Positions 50,768 to 60,267 of a DNA stretch of 64,000 nt are shown piece by piece (the stretch's first letter is position 1; each line of letters begins with the position of its first letter). Made by a program: the position numbers and the translations under genes. The stretch is from a bacterium (GTDB taxonomy: Bacteria > Actinomycetota > Acidimicrobiia > Spongiisociales > Spongiisociaceae), in contig JAPPGU010000082.1 in NCBI GenBank assembly GCA_028821265.1, forward strand, positions 100,843-164,842, read 5' to 3'. Below the pieces are notes generated by a model, which worked only from the letters and a program-made list of their open reading frames with translations, did not search any database and was not told the origin of the DNA.

Positions 50768-53385
50768 GCAGTCGCGTCAAGGCCGCCATCACCGGGCTGA
50801 TCCTGGTGTTGACCGCCGCCCTCTCCTGGGCCGGGATGCTGATCAACCAGGAGTTCACCACCGTCCAGGTGGTGGTGGGGGAGCCGGCGCCCCAGGCCTT
50901 CGTGGCCGAGTCCCCGATCGAGATCCAGGACACGGCTGCCACCGAGCTCGCCCGCCAGGCGGCCCGGGATGCCGTGGACCCCGTGTACGGGAGGCACGAG
51001 GAGATCGACGCCATCGTGATCAACGACATCCGGGCCTTCTTCCAGTCGCTACGGGCCGCGACCTTTGACCAGGGCGCCCGCCCGCTTCCGGTGGTCACCA
51101 CCACCAGCACCGTGGTCCGCCCGACGGCCGCTACCACGACGACCGTTGCGACGACCGTCGCGACCACCGTTGCCACGACCGTCGATCCGGGCGCGGAGGC
51201 GGAGCAGGAGTCGACCACGGTCACCCAGGAGGCGCCCACGCCCACCACCCTGCCCGCCGCTGTGGCAGCGACCGCCGGCGTCAACGGACGGGTGTTCATC
51301 GATACCGACGCCAACGGCTTCTTCAACCTGGCGGTGGATTACGGCTTGGGCGACGTGAGGGTGGTGGCCTACGACGCTACCGGCACCCGCTTCGAGACGG
51401 TCACGTTTTCGGACGGCCGTTACACGCTCGGACGGATGGCGCCTGGACCGGCGGCCGTTCTCATCGATACCGACTCCGTTCCCGACCGGCTGACCGGACC
51501 GGAGCAGCTCCTTTACCAGGACGCGGAGCTCGTGGATGGCCAGGAGACGCAGACAATCCATATTCCCCTGCGCCCCGCCGTGGCTTCCAGGGACATCCAG
51601 CTGGCCAGCCTCCGGGCGAGCGGCCTGCTGCTTTCCGACAGTGCGGTCTCTCTCCTAGTGGACATCGCCACCGGCGACGTCCTGCGCGAGATCCGGGGGG
51701 AGGAGCCGTGGCTGCTCTCGATAGAGCGCGAGACGCTCCTGCTGGCGACCGAGGCCCTCAATACCGATGGCGGGATCCTCAGCGAGAACCTGCGCGAGGT
51801 CCAGATACAACTCCGCTCCACGCCGAGGTTCGTGCAGCTTCCGGCGGCCGATTCGGCTGTCTGGCAGCAGGTCTCCCAGCTGGTGCCGGAAGTGGCCACC
51901 GTGTTCCTGGCGGCGAACAAGACGGTCGATGCCGTGGCTACCGAGGGTCTCCGGGAGGAGAAGGCGGGCGAGGTCGTGCCTCTGACCACCCAGTATGAAG
52001 CCGGTGACGTGATCGTGGAGGAGGGCCAGGAGGTAACGGAGGAGATCGAGGCGACGCTGTCCGATGCGGGGTTGCTCGGGCGGGCGGCACCCCGCTACGT
52101 GGCGCTGGCCGCAGCCGTGGCCATCGTGGTGGGGTTGCCGGCGCTCTACCTGCACAGGTTCCAACCGAGCGTCTGGAACTCGATGCGGCGCATGTCGCTG
52201 TTCGGCCTGCTGGTAGTGCTCGCGGCGGTGTCCGCCCGTGGGGCGGCCGTGTTCGCGGCCGGGGGAGACGGAGCGATCGGCTTCCTGATGCCGGCGGCTG
52301 CCTTCGGCCTGATGACCGCCATCCTGTTCGACGCCCGGACCGCGGTCCTGATGGCCGTGGTGGTGGGGTCGATGACGTCCATTGCCACTACCGATCCGGG
52401 CTACACGCTGTACGCTGGCCTGTCGGTGCTGGTCCCGATCCCGTTCGTCTCGTCCATCTCGGCCCGGCGCGACCTGCGACGGGCGGGCTTGTACATCATG
52501 GCGATGTGCGGGGGTTTCGCGGCTCTGATCGCCTGGTTCTTCCCGCAGGACATCAGCATTCTCCGGTCGGCGGCGTTCGCGGTCGGCGGCGGCGCCATCT
52601 CGTGGCTGGTGGGAAGCTCGCTGCTCTCCGTCCTGGAGATCGTGTTCGACATCACCACCTCGCTACGACTCCTGGATCTGACCGACCGCAACCATCCCGC
52701 GCTCCGCCTCCTCGAGGAGAAGGCCATCGGCTCCTTCAACCACTCCCTGATGGTGGGGACGCTGGCCGATCGAGCGGCCCGAGCAGTGGGCGCCAACCCC
52801 TTGCTGGCCCGGGCGGGCGCCTACTACCACGATCTCGGCAAGACCGAGCACCCACAGTTCTTCATCGAGAACCAGTTCGGCATCCAGAACCCCCATGACG
52901 AGATGCCCCCCCTGCGGTCCGCCGAGGTGCTGCGCCGCCACGTGCTGGACGGGCTGACGCTGGCGCGGAAGTTCCGGATCCCCGGGGACGTGGCCGAAGC
53001 CGTCATCACCCACCATGGCGACGGCATCATGCACTTCTTCTACAACAAGGCCAGGAAGCAGTACGGCGACGATGCGGTGGACCGGGAGGACTACCGCCAC
53101 GCCGGGCGCAAACCGGTCAAGAAGGAGATGGCCATCGTAATGCTGGCCGACTCCGTAGAGGGCGCCTGCCGGGCCGTCTTCCAGGTGGAGGAACCCACGC
53201 CCGAACGCATCGAGCACCTGGTCGAGAAAGTGGTCGGGGAGAAGGTGGCCGACGGCCAGCTCTCGGCCTCGGACGTGACGCTGGGGGATCTCAGCAGGGT
53301 GAAGGAGGCGATGGTCAAGGCTCTGGTGGGGCATTACCACCAGCGCATCCCCTACCCGGACTTCCCCGAAGGAGACCCGGCGTGA
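50764..53385 (+). CDS. PgpH-like 7TM-HD domain c-di-AMP phosphodiesterase with an inserted extracellular domain
   Basis: 873 residues. One N-terminal helix (about 8-28), a large extracytoplasmic 7TMR-HDED region (about 30-440), seven helices (about 443-610) and a cytoplasmic HD domain (about 650-850: SFNHSLMVGTLADRA, YYHDLGKTEHP, ITHHGDG, MLADSVEGACRAV). PgpH of Listeria degrades c-di-AMP, so this is the likely activity. Unusual: within the extracytoplasmic part lies a Thr/Val-rich stretch (111-165) and then a module at about 172-268 with GRVFIDTDANGFFNLAVDYG, GLGDVRVVAYD and DGRYTLGRMAPG, which fits the SdrD_B/Cna_B-like beta-sandwich of surface proteins. The start overlaps phoH. Confidence 0.9.
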   Translation: MSSRVKAAITGLILVLTAALSWAGMLINQEFTTVQVVVGEPAPQAFVAESPIEIQDTAATELARQAARDAVDPVYGRHEEIDAIVINDIRAFFQSLRAATFDQGARPLPVVTTTSTVVRPTAATTTTVATTVATTVATTVDPGAEAEQESTTVTQEAPTPTTLPAAVAATAGVNGRVFIDTDANGFFNLAVDYGLGDVRVVAYDATGTRFETVTFSDGRYTLGRMAPGPAAVLIDTDSVPDRLTGPEQLLYQDAELVDGQETQTIHIPLRPAVASRDIQLASLRASGLLLSDSAVSLLVDIATGDVLREIRGEEPWLLSIERETLLLATEALNTDGGILSENLREVQIQLRSTPRFVQLPAADSAVWQQVSQLVPEVATVFLAANKTVDAVATEGLREEKAGEVVPLTTQYEAGDVIVEEGQEVTEEIEATLSDAGLLGRAAPRYVALAAAVAIVVGLPALYLHRFQPSVWNSMRRMSLFGLLVVLAAVSARGAAVFAAGGDGAIGFLMPAAAFGLMTAILFDARTAVLMAVVVGSMTSIATTDPGYTLYAGLSVLVPIPFVSSISARRDLRRAGLYIMAMCGGFAALIAWFFPQDISILRSAAFAVGGGAISWLVGSSLLSVLEIVFDITTSLRLLDLTDRNHPALRLLEEKAIGSFNHSLMVGTLADRAARAVGANPLLARAGAYYHDLGKTEHPQFFIENQFGIQNPHDEMPPLRSAEVLRRHVLDGLTLARKFRIPGDVAEAVITHHGDGIMHFFYNKARKQYGDDAVDREDYRHAGRKPVKKEMAIVMLADSVEGACRAVFQVEEPTPERIEHLVEKVVGEKVADGQLSASDVTLGDLSRVKEAMVKALVGHYHQRIPYPDFPEGDPA

Positions 53386-53401
53386 CCGGCCACCGATCGA
53401 C

Positions 53402-53435
53402 GCGGACACCGGCAGCCGCCGGCGTCCGCTTTGTT
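53402..53435 (+). terminator. Intrinsic terminator-like hairpin after the pgpH-like gene
   Basis: GCGGACACCGGC and GCCGGCGTCCGC pair over 12 bp with one mismatch and a 4-nt loop, followed by TTTGTT. It lies 17 bp after the stop. As ybeY follows on the same strand, it may only attenuate read-through. Confidence 0.55.
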
Positions 53436-53497
53436 ACGCAGCGAAGGGCGCCGGTGGCCGGCAGAGCACGCCTGGTTCGTTCGCAGGGAGACCACTA
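53436..53497. repeat. Dispersed palindrome, right-half copy 3
   Basis: ACGCAGCGAAGGGCGCC onward aligns with the right 62 bp of copies 1 and 2 and ends in TTCGCAGGGAGACCACTA. The left half is missing and its place is taken by the terminator-like hairpin. It ends 3 bp before the ybeY GTG and its GGGAG (53487-53491) sits where the ribosome site should be. Confidence 0.75.
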
Positions 53498-53500
53498 ACC

Positions 53501-53971
53501 GTGGAGATTCACCTATCGAACCACCAGGACCTGCCCGTGGACGCGGATGCCCTCCGCGCCTTGGCCGAGGTCGTGCTCGAGAACGAGGACATGCCCCCGT
53601 CCACCGAGGTGGGGATCATGCTGGTTACCGATGATGACATGGCGGTGCACAATCAGCGGTTCCTCGGCAGGCACGGGCCCACCGATGTGCTGGCGCTACC
53701 TCTCGCGCCGCCCGGGGTGGAGCATCGGGAGAGCGCCGCCCGGACCGGTGCGGGCGTTCCGTACGCGCTGGGCGATGTGATCATCGCGCCCGGTTACGTC
53801 CGCGGCCAGGCGCGGCGCCTCGGCATCGCGTACGAGGATGAGATCGCGCTCATGGTCACCCACGGGTTGCTCCATCTGATCGGTTACGAACATGAGTCGG
53901 ACTCGGAGGCGGAACACATGGAATCGAGGGAGCGCCACCTCCTGGCGACGATCGGAATGGAGCGGCGATGA
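53501..53971 (+). CDS. ybeY: Endoribonuclease YbeY (rRNA maturation factor)
   Basis: 156 residues. The zinc motif HGLLHLIGYEH (canonical HGxLHLxGYDH) is at about 127-137. DVLALPLAPPG and LGDVIIAPGYV are family strands. Acts in 16S rRNA 3' end maturation and ribosome quality control. GTG 53501; the ribosome site appears to come from the adjacent repeat. Overlaps the next gene by ATGA. Confidence 0.94.
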   Translation: MEIHLSNHQDLPVDADALRALAEVVLENEDMPPSTEVGIMLVTDDDMAVHNQRFLGRHGPTDVLALPLAPPGVEHRESAARTGAGVPYALGDVIIAPGYVRGQARRLGIAYEDEIALMVTHGLLHLIGYEHESDSEAEHMESRERHLLATIGMERR

Positions 53972-55164
53972 ACTGGCTGGCCTGGGCGGCGGCGGTGGCG
54001 GTCCTCTCGCTGGCGGCGGCACTCCGGGCGGCCGGCGAGTCGCTGGTCCGTACGCCTCGGGCGGATGCCCTGCACGACGCCGCGGACGGCCGGGAGGGGG
54101 CCGGGATCGTGGCGGGCCTGCTGGAAGACCGCGCCCGCATACGGCCGGCGGTCTCTCTGATACATACCACCCTCCTGGTGACCGCCGCCCTATCGGCGGC
54201 CTGGGCCACGGGCACCACGCTGAGCGGGTCTCGGCTGGTGATGGCGCTGGTCCTGGCGGCCGCGATGATCGTGTTGCTCGGAGATCTGTGGCCCCGCTCC
54301 GTCGGCCGGAAGCGACCCCACCGGGTCGCGTACCGGCTGGCCAGGCTGTTGCGACTGGCGATCTCGGTCGGGGGCAGGGCGGGAGACCTGATCGAGGACG
54401 AGGAGGACGTCGCCCCGGCCCCGGCCGAGGCCAACGGCGACCACGACCCATCCGACCGAGAGGAGATCCGCATGATCTCCTCGGTTCTGGAGTTCTCCGA
54501 TGCGATTGTGCGCGAGGTGATGGTGCCGCGGACGGACATGGTGACGCTCGGCGCCGCCAGCACCACCACCGAGGCCCTGGATCTCATCCTGGACTGCGGC
54601 TATTCGCGGGTGCCGGTCACCGGCAAGGGGACCGACGACATCGTGGGGATGGTCTATGCCAAGGACTTGTTGGGCCGGGTGGCGGCATCACGGGATCCGC
54701 AGCCCGTTACCGAAATCTCCCGCGATCCCTACTTCGTACCCGAGTCCAAGCCGGTACGGGACCTGCTGCGGGAGATGCAGTCGCGCCAGATCCACATCGC
54801 TATAGCCGTCGACGAGTTCGGCGGGACCGCCGGGCTGGTCACCATCGAGGACCTGATCGAGGAGCTGGTGGGCGAGATCGTTGACGAGTACGACACCGAG
54901 GCCCCCATGGTGCAGCCTCTGGATGACGGAGGGTTCCTGGTGGCCGCTCGACTGTCGGTGGACGACCTCAACCGGGTCTTGGGCGCCGATCTGCCTGACG
55001 ACGAATGGGACACGGTGGGCGGCCTGGTGCTGGGGCTGGCCGGCCGGGTTCCCATGGTGGGGGAACGCTTCGAGATGGGAGAGGCCGTGCTCGTCGCCGA
55101 CCGGGTACAGGGTCGGCGGGTGGAGCGCGTGCTGGTCCACCGGGTGGGTAACACCGGTCGCTGA
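53968..55164 (+). CDS. HlyC/CorC family CNNM/CBS-domain transporter
   Basis: 398 residues. N-terminal DUF21-like membrane part with about three helices (1-20, 65-85, 88-110; PAVSLIHTTLL), two CBS domains (EVMVPRTDMVTLGAAS; DPYFVPESKPVRDLLREM then DEFGGTAGLVTIEDLIEELVGEI) and a C-terminal CorC_HlyC domain (GGFLVAARLSVDDLNRVLG). Related proteins handle Mg2+ or Co2+ efflux. The membrane part is short for the family. Linked to ybeY and era in many genomes. Confidence 0.92.
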   Translation: MNWLAWAAAVAVLSLAAALRAAGESLVRTPRADALHDAADGREGAGIVAGLLEDRARIRPAVSLIHTTLLVTAALSAAWATGTTLSGSRLVMALVLAAAMIVLLGDLWPRSVGRKRPHRVAYRLARLLRLAISVGGRAGDLIEDEEDVAPAPAEANGDHDPSDREEIRMISSVLEFSDAIVREVMVPRTDMVTLGAASTTTEALDLILDCGYSRVPVTGKGTDDIVGMVYAKDLLGRVAASRDPQPVTEISRDPYFVPESKPVRDLLREMQSRQIHIAIAVDEFGGTAGLVTIEDLIEELVGEIVDEYDTEAPMVQPLDDGGFLVAARLSVDDLNRVLGADLPDDEWDTVGGLVLGLAGRVPMVGERFEMGEAVLVADRVQGRRVERVLVHRVGNTGR

Positions 55165-55171
55165 GGTCGGC

Positions 55172-56056
55172 GTGCGTTCCGGATTCGTGGCGGTTGTCGG
55201 GCGGCCCAACGTAGGCAAGTCGACCTTGATCAACGGCCTGGTCGGGCAAAAAGTGACCATCACGTCTCAGCGGCCGCAGACCACCCGATTGAGCATGCGG
55301 GGTGTCCTGACAGTGGACGATCCCGCCGCCCAGATCGTGTTCGTGGACACGCCCGGACTCCATCGCCCCCGGACGGCCCTGGGCGAGCGCCTCAACTCGA
55401 CTGCATACCGGACCCTGACCGACGCCGACTGCACGCTGTTCGTCATCGACGCCACCGCCCGGGTGGGGCCCGGAGACCGCCGGATCGCGGAACACCTCCT
55501 CGAGACGGTGGATCCCGAGCGGGTGATCCTGATCGTCAACAAGGTGGACGCGGCTCGCAAGAGCCGCGTGGCGGAACGCCTTGGTGAGGCGGCCCTTTGG
55601 GACTTCGGCGCCTACATCCCGGTCTCGGCTCTCGAGGGCGACGGTCTCGAGAGGGTGGTGGCCGAGCTGATCCCCCGATTGCCCGAGGGCCCGGCCCTGT
55701 ATCCACCCGATGTGGTGAGCGACCGGCCCGAGGAGGTATTGATCGCCGAGACGGTGCGTGAGAAGCTCCTACCAGGGCTCCGGCAGGAGCTGCCCCACTC
55801 GGTGGCCGTCAAGACCGAGGGGATCGAGGTCCGGGATGACGGCCTGACGCGCATCGAGGCGGTCATCTACGTGGAGCGGGAGTCCCAGAAGGGGATCGTG
55901 GTGGGGGCGGGGGGGACCAACCTGCGCGATGCCGGCACCATGGCGCGGCGTGAGCTGGAGGAGGTGCTGGGGCGGCGGGTGTTTCTCGACCTCCGCGTGA
56001 AGGTCGAGAAGGACTGGCAGCGCTATCCCGACCGGATGGAGCGCCTCGGCCTGTAG
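55172..56056 (+). CDS. era: GTPase Era
   Basis: 294 residues. G1 GRPNVGKST (10-18), switch [10 protein letters not shown]3 DTPGLH, G4 NKVD, then the C-terminal KH domain ([23 protein letters not shown]) that binds the 3' end of 16S rRNA. GTG 55172 starts 8 bp after the CorC-like gene; the ribosome site is weak. Confidence 0.95.
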   Translation: MRSGFVAVVGRPNVGKSTLINGLVGQKVTITSQRPQTTRLSMRGVLTVDDPAAQIVFVDTPGLHRPRTALGERLNSTAYRTLTDADCTLFVIDATARVGPGDRRIAEHLLETVDPERVILIVNKVDAARKSRVAERLGEAALWDFGAYIPVSALEGDGLERVVAELIPRLPEGPALYPPDVVSDRPEEVLIAETVREKLLPGLRQELPHSVAVKTEGIEVRDDGLTRIEAVIYVERESQKGIVVGAGGTNLRDAGTMARRELEEVLGRRVFLDLRVKVEKDWQRYPDRMERLGL

Positions 56057-56174
56057 GCGTGGTGGTTCGGGGTACGGGGTTTCGTCCGGCCGTCCTGCCT
56101 GGAATCCCGAGCGCGGTACACTCGCCATGCCCGTCCGTAAGGGCGCGGGTCGAGGTCACGAAGGTGAGGGGTCG

Positions 56175-57566
56175 GTGCGGTTCCGGATCGAGAAGGACTC
56201 CATGGGGGAGGTGGAGATCCCCTCGGATGCTCTCTACGGCGCCTCGACCCGGCGAGCAGTCGAGAATTTCCCCATCTCCGACCGTAGGTTCGGCCGCTGG
56301 TTCATCTGGGCGCTCGGTCTGATCAAGGGATCGGCCGCGCAGGTGGCGGGCGCCGAGGGTCATCTACCCGCCGGCATCGCCTCGGCGGTGTCGCAGGCGG
56401 CCGATGAGGTCATGTCCGGCCTCTGGGACGACCAGTTCGTGCTCGACGTCTTCCAGACCGGGTCGGGTACCTCCACCAACACCAACGCGAACGAGGTCAT
56501 CGCCAACCGGGCCGCGCAGCTGCTCGGAGGGTCCATCGGGGACCGCTCGGTCCATCCGAACGATCACGTGAACTTCGGCCAGTCCTCGAACGATGTGATC
56601 CCCACCGCCATGCACGTAGCGGCCGCCGCCGCCACCAGAGAGGACCTGCTGCCGGCCCTCGGGGCGCTGGCTCGATCACTCGAGGAGCGGTCCGCCGACT
56701 TCGGGGACGTGGTCAAGTCGGGCCGCACCCACCTGATGGACGCCACGCCTGTGACGCTCGGCCAGGAGTTCTCCTCGTACGCGGCACAGATGGCCAAGGG
56801 CGTGGAGCGCCTGGTTGCGGTGCTGCCCGACCTCGACGAGCTCGCCCTGGGAGGCACCGCCGTCGGCACGGGGATCAACGCGCCGGACGGGTTCGCGGCC
56901 TCGGTGATCGGGCTGATGGCCGGGAGGACCGGTTACCCCCTCCGGGAGGCCGCCAACCACTTCGAGGCCCAGGCCGGCAAGGATGCGGTCGTGATGGCTT
57001 CCGGCGCCCTGAAGACCGTCGCGGTGTCCCTCTTCAAGATCGCCAACGACCTCCGCTGGTTGGCGTCCGGACCCCGTACGGGTCTCGGGGAGATCAGGCT
57101 TCCGGCCCTCCAGCCGGGTTCCTCGATCATGCCCGGAAAGGTGAACCCGGTCATTCCCGAGATGGTGTGCCAGGTTGCCGCGCAGGTGATAGGAAACGAC
57201 TCGGCCATCGCCTGGGGAGGCGCCAACGGCAACTTCGAGCTTAACGTGATGATGCCGATGATGGCCCACAACCTCCTGGAGTCCATCGGGCTGCTGTCCA
57301 GTGCCGCGTCCACTCTGAGGGAGCGCTGCGTCGACGGCATCGAAGCGGATGCGGTGCGGGCTCGCCGGCTGGTGGAGAGCAACCTGGCGGTGGTCACCGC
57401 CCTCAACCCCAGGATCGGCTACGACTTGGGCGCCAAGGTGGCCAAGGAGGCACACGCCTCAGGCCGCACCATCCGTGACGTGGTGCTCGACATGGGTCTG
57501 ATGGAGGCGGAGGAACTGGATCAGGTGCTGGACATCAAGCGGATGACCGAAGGCGGGATCCTCTAG
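56175..57566 (+). CDS. fumC: Class II fumarate hydratase
   Basis: Interconverts fumarate and malate. [20 protein letters not shown] at the start, [29 protein letters not shown], and the signature [11 protein letters not shown] with the catalytic Ser. 463 residues from GTG 56175 with AGGTGAGG upstream; an in-frame ATG at 56127 would add 16 residues. The TAG stop lies in a degenerate heptad block. Confidence 0.94.
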   Translation: MRFRIEKDSMGEVEIPSDALYGASTRRAVENFPISDRRFGRWFIWALGLIKGSAAQVAGAEGHLPAGIASAVSQAADEVMSGLWDDQFVLDVFQTGSGTSTNTNANEVIANRAAQLLGGSIGDRSVHPNDHVNFGQSSNDVIPTAMHVAAAAATREDLLPALGALARSLEERSADFGDVVKSGRTHLMDATPVTLGQEFSSYAAQMAKGVERLVAVLPDLDELALGGTAVGTGINAPDGFAASVIGLMAGRTGYPLREAANHFEAQAGKDAVVMASGALKTVAVSLFKIANDLRWLASGPRTGLGEIRLPALQPGSSIMPGKVNPVIPEMVCQVAAQVIGNDSAIAWGGANGNFELNVMMPMMAHNLLESIGLLSSAASTLRERCVDGIEADAVRARRLVESNLAVVTALNPRIGYDLGAKVAKEAHASGRTIRDVVLDMGLMEAEELDQVLDIKRMTEGGIL

Positions 57567-57615
57567 TTGCAGTTGCTAGTTGGTCTAGCGATTAGAGACT
57601 AGAGACTAATGACTG
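57562..57615. repeat. Degenerate heptad block between fumC and sufU
   Basis: CTCTAGTTGCAGTTGCTAGTT then GGTCTAGCGATTAGAGACTAGAGACTAATGACTGG. On the minus strand it reads as AGTCATT, AGTCTCT, AGTCTCT, AATCGCT and so on, period 7. CTCTAGT and ACTAGAG are inverted copies. It covers both the fumC stop and the sufU stop of these convergent genes. Confidence 0.75.
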
Positions 57616-58064
57616 GCAACAAAGTTCTTTATGGCTTCTTCCAGGGTGGTCCAGGGCAGGTTGGCGCACTTGATGCGGACTGGGAACTTGCGGACCCCCT
57701 GGAGGGCCTCGAGATCACCGAGCACCGCACCCGGCCGGTTGGGATCGAGGCCGGGATCATCGGCGCCGTCGATGCTCATCATGCCCTTGAACCGGCCGGT
57801 GAGGATCCGGATCGTCTCGATGTTCCGGCCCTTCACCGCGTCACCCATCATCGAACCCGAGGCCTGCGATATCGAACATCCGTGACCGGTGACGCCGATC
57901 GCGGTGACCTCGCCCCCCTCGATCAGCAATTCGACCCGCACCTCGTCGCCGCATAGCGGATTGCTGCCGTCGGCGACCGCGTTGGCCTGCCCGAGCCCCT
58001 GCCGGTTACGAGGGTTCCGGTAATGGTCGAGGATCACTTCGCGGTAGAGATCTTCAAGCGCCAT
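57606..58064 (-). CDS. sufU: Iron-sulfur cluster/sulfurtransferase SufU
   Basis: 152 residues. Zinc/cysteine ligands Cys38 (NPLCGD), Cys63 (GHGCSISQASGSMM) and Cys133 (RIKCANLPW), the pattern of SufU that takes persulfide sulfur from SufS. The insert between Cys63 and Cys133 typical of SufU is present. The last residues, FVASH, are encoded by the heptad block, echoing FolC and S20. Last gene of sufC-sufS-sufU. Confidence 0.95.
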   Translation of the reverse strand: MALEDLYREVILDHYRNPRNRQGLGQANAVADGSNPLCGDEVRVELLIEGGEVTAIGVTGHGCSISQASGSMMGDAVKGRNIETIRILTGRFKGMMSIDGADDPGLDPNRPGAVLGDLEALQGVRKFPVRIKCANLPWTTLEEAIKNFVASH

Positions 58065-58240
58065 GAGCGTCCAACCATAGAAGGGTGATCAAGAGGACGG
58101 GGATGGGTTGGCCCGCGCTGCATTGACCTGGGGTTACATTGCCTGAAACCTGGCAACTGGACATTATTCGGTGCCCTCCTGGAGAGCGCAGGCGGTTCGT
58201 GACCATTACCGGACCACTCGCCGCCGGCAATCCCGGCCCC

Positions 58241-59476
58241 TCAAGGGCTGTCGAGTCCGAATATGCGGCGGGCCACGTCGAGAGCGTCCACCAGCGCGTC
58301 CACCTCCGCCGGCACGTTGTAGACGTAGAACGAAGCCCTGGTCGAGGCGGTGAGGCCCAGGCTCCGGAGCAACGGCTTGGCACAGTGGTGCCCGGCCCGC
58401 ACCGCCACTCCCTCCTGGTCGAGGATGGTGGCGACGTCGTGGGCGTGGATGCCGGCCAGGTCGAAGCTGATCGCACCACCCCGGTCAACGGTGTCCGCCG
58501 GGCCCTGAACGGAGAGGCCGGGGACTCCGGCGAGCCGCTCCAGGGCGTAGCCGGTGAGTTCCCGATCGTGCTGGAGAACGTTGTCCATCCCGATGGCGGA
58601 CAGGTAGTCCACCGCCGCGCCCAACCCGATCGCCTCCACGAACGGTGGGGTACCGGCCTCGAACTTATGGGGCACCGCCGCCCAGTCCGACTCGTGCAAT
58701 CGGACATCGCGGATCATCTCGCCCCCGCCCTCGGCCGGTTCCATGCTCTCCAGCAGCGCCCTACGACCCCACAGGACTCCGATGCCGGTCGGACCGAGCA
58801 TCTTGTGGCCGGAGAATCCGAGGAAGTCGGCCCCGAGGGTCTGGACGTCCACCGGCGCGTGAGGAACCAGTTGGGCGCCGTCGACCAGGACCACCGCCCC
58901 CACCTCGCGAGCCAGGCGGGCGATCTCGTCCACCGGTGGCATGGTGCCCAACACGTTGGACATCCCCGATACCGCTACCACTTTGACCCGATCGTCGAAC
59001 CGGTCGCGGGCACCTTCCACGTCGAGTCGGAAACCGTCGGTCAACTCCATGTAGCGCAGTTCTGCCCCGGTGTGGCGGGCGATGATGTGCCAGGGCACGA
59101 TATTGGCGTGATGCTCCATCACGCTGGTCAGGATCCGATCACCCGACTCGAGGTTGTTGAGGCCCCATCCGTACGCGAACAGGTTCATCGCCGCGGTGGC
59201 GCTGCGGGTGAAGATGATCTCCTCGTCGGACGATGCGTTCAGGAAGACAGCCACCTTGTGGCGGGCCGCCTCGTAGGCCTCGGTGGCCTCGTGCGAGAGG
59301 GTGTAGGCGCCCCGATGGACGTTGGCATAGGAGTTGCGGTAGATGTCCGCCATCGCATCGAGAACCTGCACGGGCTTCTGCGAGCTCGCTGCGGAGTCGA
59401 GAAAGGCCAACCTGCGGCCGTTGATCCTGCGCTCCAGGATCGGAAAGTCGCTGCGTATCGCGTCGGTGTCGATCAT
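58241..59476 (-). CDS. sufS: Cysteine desulfurase SufS
   Basis: PLP enzyme that takes sulfur from cysteine for Fe-S clusters. PLP lysine Lys225 in FSGHKMLGPTGIG, active cysteine Cys365 in RAGHHCAKPL, NVHRGAYTLSHEATEAYE near the start. 411 residues. Starts ATG 59476 overlapping the sufC stop. A 176-bp gap to sufU holds no gene that I can see. Confidence 0.96.
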   Translation of the reverse strand: MIDTDAIRSDFPILERRINGRRLAFLDSAASSQKPVQVLDAMADIYRNSYANVHRGAYTLSHEATEAYEAARHKVAVFLNASSDEEIIFTRSATAAMNLFAYGWGLNNLESGDRILTSVMEHHANIVPWHIIARHTGAELRYMELTDGFRLDVEGARDRFDDRVKVVAVSGMSNVLGTMPPVDEIARLAREVGAVVLVDGAQLVPHAPVDVQTLGADFLGFSGHKMLGPTGIGVLWGRRALLESMEPAEGGGEMIRDVRLHESDWAAVPHKFEAGTPPFVEAIGLGAAVDYLSAIGMDNVLQHDRELTGYALERLAGVPGLSVQGPADTVDRGGAISFDLAGIHAHDVATILDQEGVAVRAGHHCAKPLLRSLGLTASTRASFYVYNVPAEVDALVDALDVARRIFGLDSP

Positions 59477-60267
59477 GGCGCGGGGACGGCTCGGAAGGCT
59501 TCGTATCCCTCTTCCTCCAGTTGACGGGCCAACTCGGCGCCACCGGACCTCACGATCCGGCCGTCAACCAGCACGTGGACATGGTCGGGAGTGACGTAGT
59601 CGAGGAGCCGCTGGTAGTGGGTTATCACGACAAACCCGCGCTCGGGCCCGGCCAGGCGGTTCACGCCTTCGGCCACCACCCGCAGGGCATCGATGTCGAG
59701 TCCGGAGTCGGTCTCGTCCATGATGGCCAGTTCCGGCTCGAGTACCGCCATCTGCAGGACCTCGTTACGCTTGCGCTCGCCCCCGGAGAAGCCCTGGTTG
59801 ACGTAGCGGTCGGCAAAGCTGGCGTCCATGCCGAGCGACTCCATTGCGTCCATTACCCGCAGCCGCAGCTCCAACACGGTGTAGTCGACGCCGGTCCGGT
59901 TGCTCAGCGCGGTGCGAAGGAAGTTGACCACCGATACGCCGGGGATCTCCTCCGGATACTGGAAGGCGAGAAACATCCCCATGTTGGCCCGGGTGGGAGA
60001 ATCGGCGTCCGTTATGTCCTCTCCCATGAACGAGACCGTTCCGGAGGTGACCTCGTAGCCCGGATGTCCCATCAGGACCTTGGCCAGGGTGGACTTCCCG
60101 GAGCCGTTCGGCCCCATGATGGCGTGGATCTCGCCCCTACGGGCGGTCAGGTTGACGCCGCGCAGGATGGGTTCCCCGTCGACAGACGCGTGCAGGTCAT
60201 CTATGGCCAGCAGGGGGCCCGGATCGGTCAATGCGTGGATCTCCTGATGAGGAAGCGGTGCGGTCAT
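59473..60267 (-). CDS. sufC: Fe-S cluster assembly ATPase SufC
   Basis: ABC-type ATPase of the SufBCD scaffold. Walker A GPNGSGKST, Q-loop AFQYPEEIPG, signature FSGGERKRNE, Walker B LAIMDETDSGLD and H-loop ITHYQRLLDY. 264 residues from ATG 60267. SufB and SufD, its obligate partners, are not upstream; a divergent lipoprotein gene is there instead. Confidence 0.95.
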   Translation of the reverse strand: MTAPLPHQEIHALTDPGPLLAIDDLHASVDGEPILRGVNLTARRGEIHAIMGPNGSGKSTLAKVLMGHPGYEVTSGTVSFMGEDITDADSPTRANMGMFLAFQYPEEIPGVSVVNFLRTALSNRTGVDYTVLELRLRVMDAMESLGMDASFADRYVNQGFSGGERKRNEVLQMAVLEPELAIMDETDSGLDIDALRVVAEGVNRLAGPERGFVVITHYQRLLDYVTPDHVHVLVDGRIVRSGGAELARQLEEEGYEAFRAVPAP

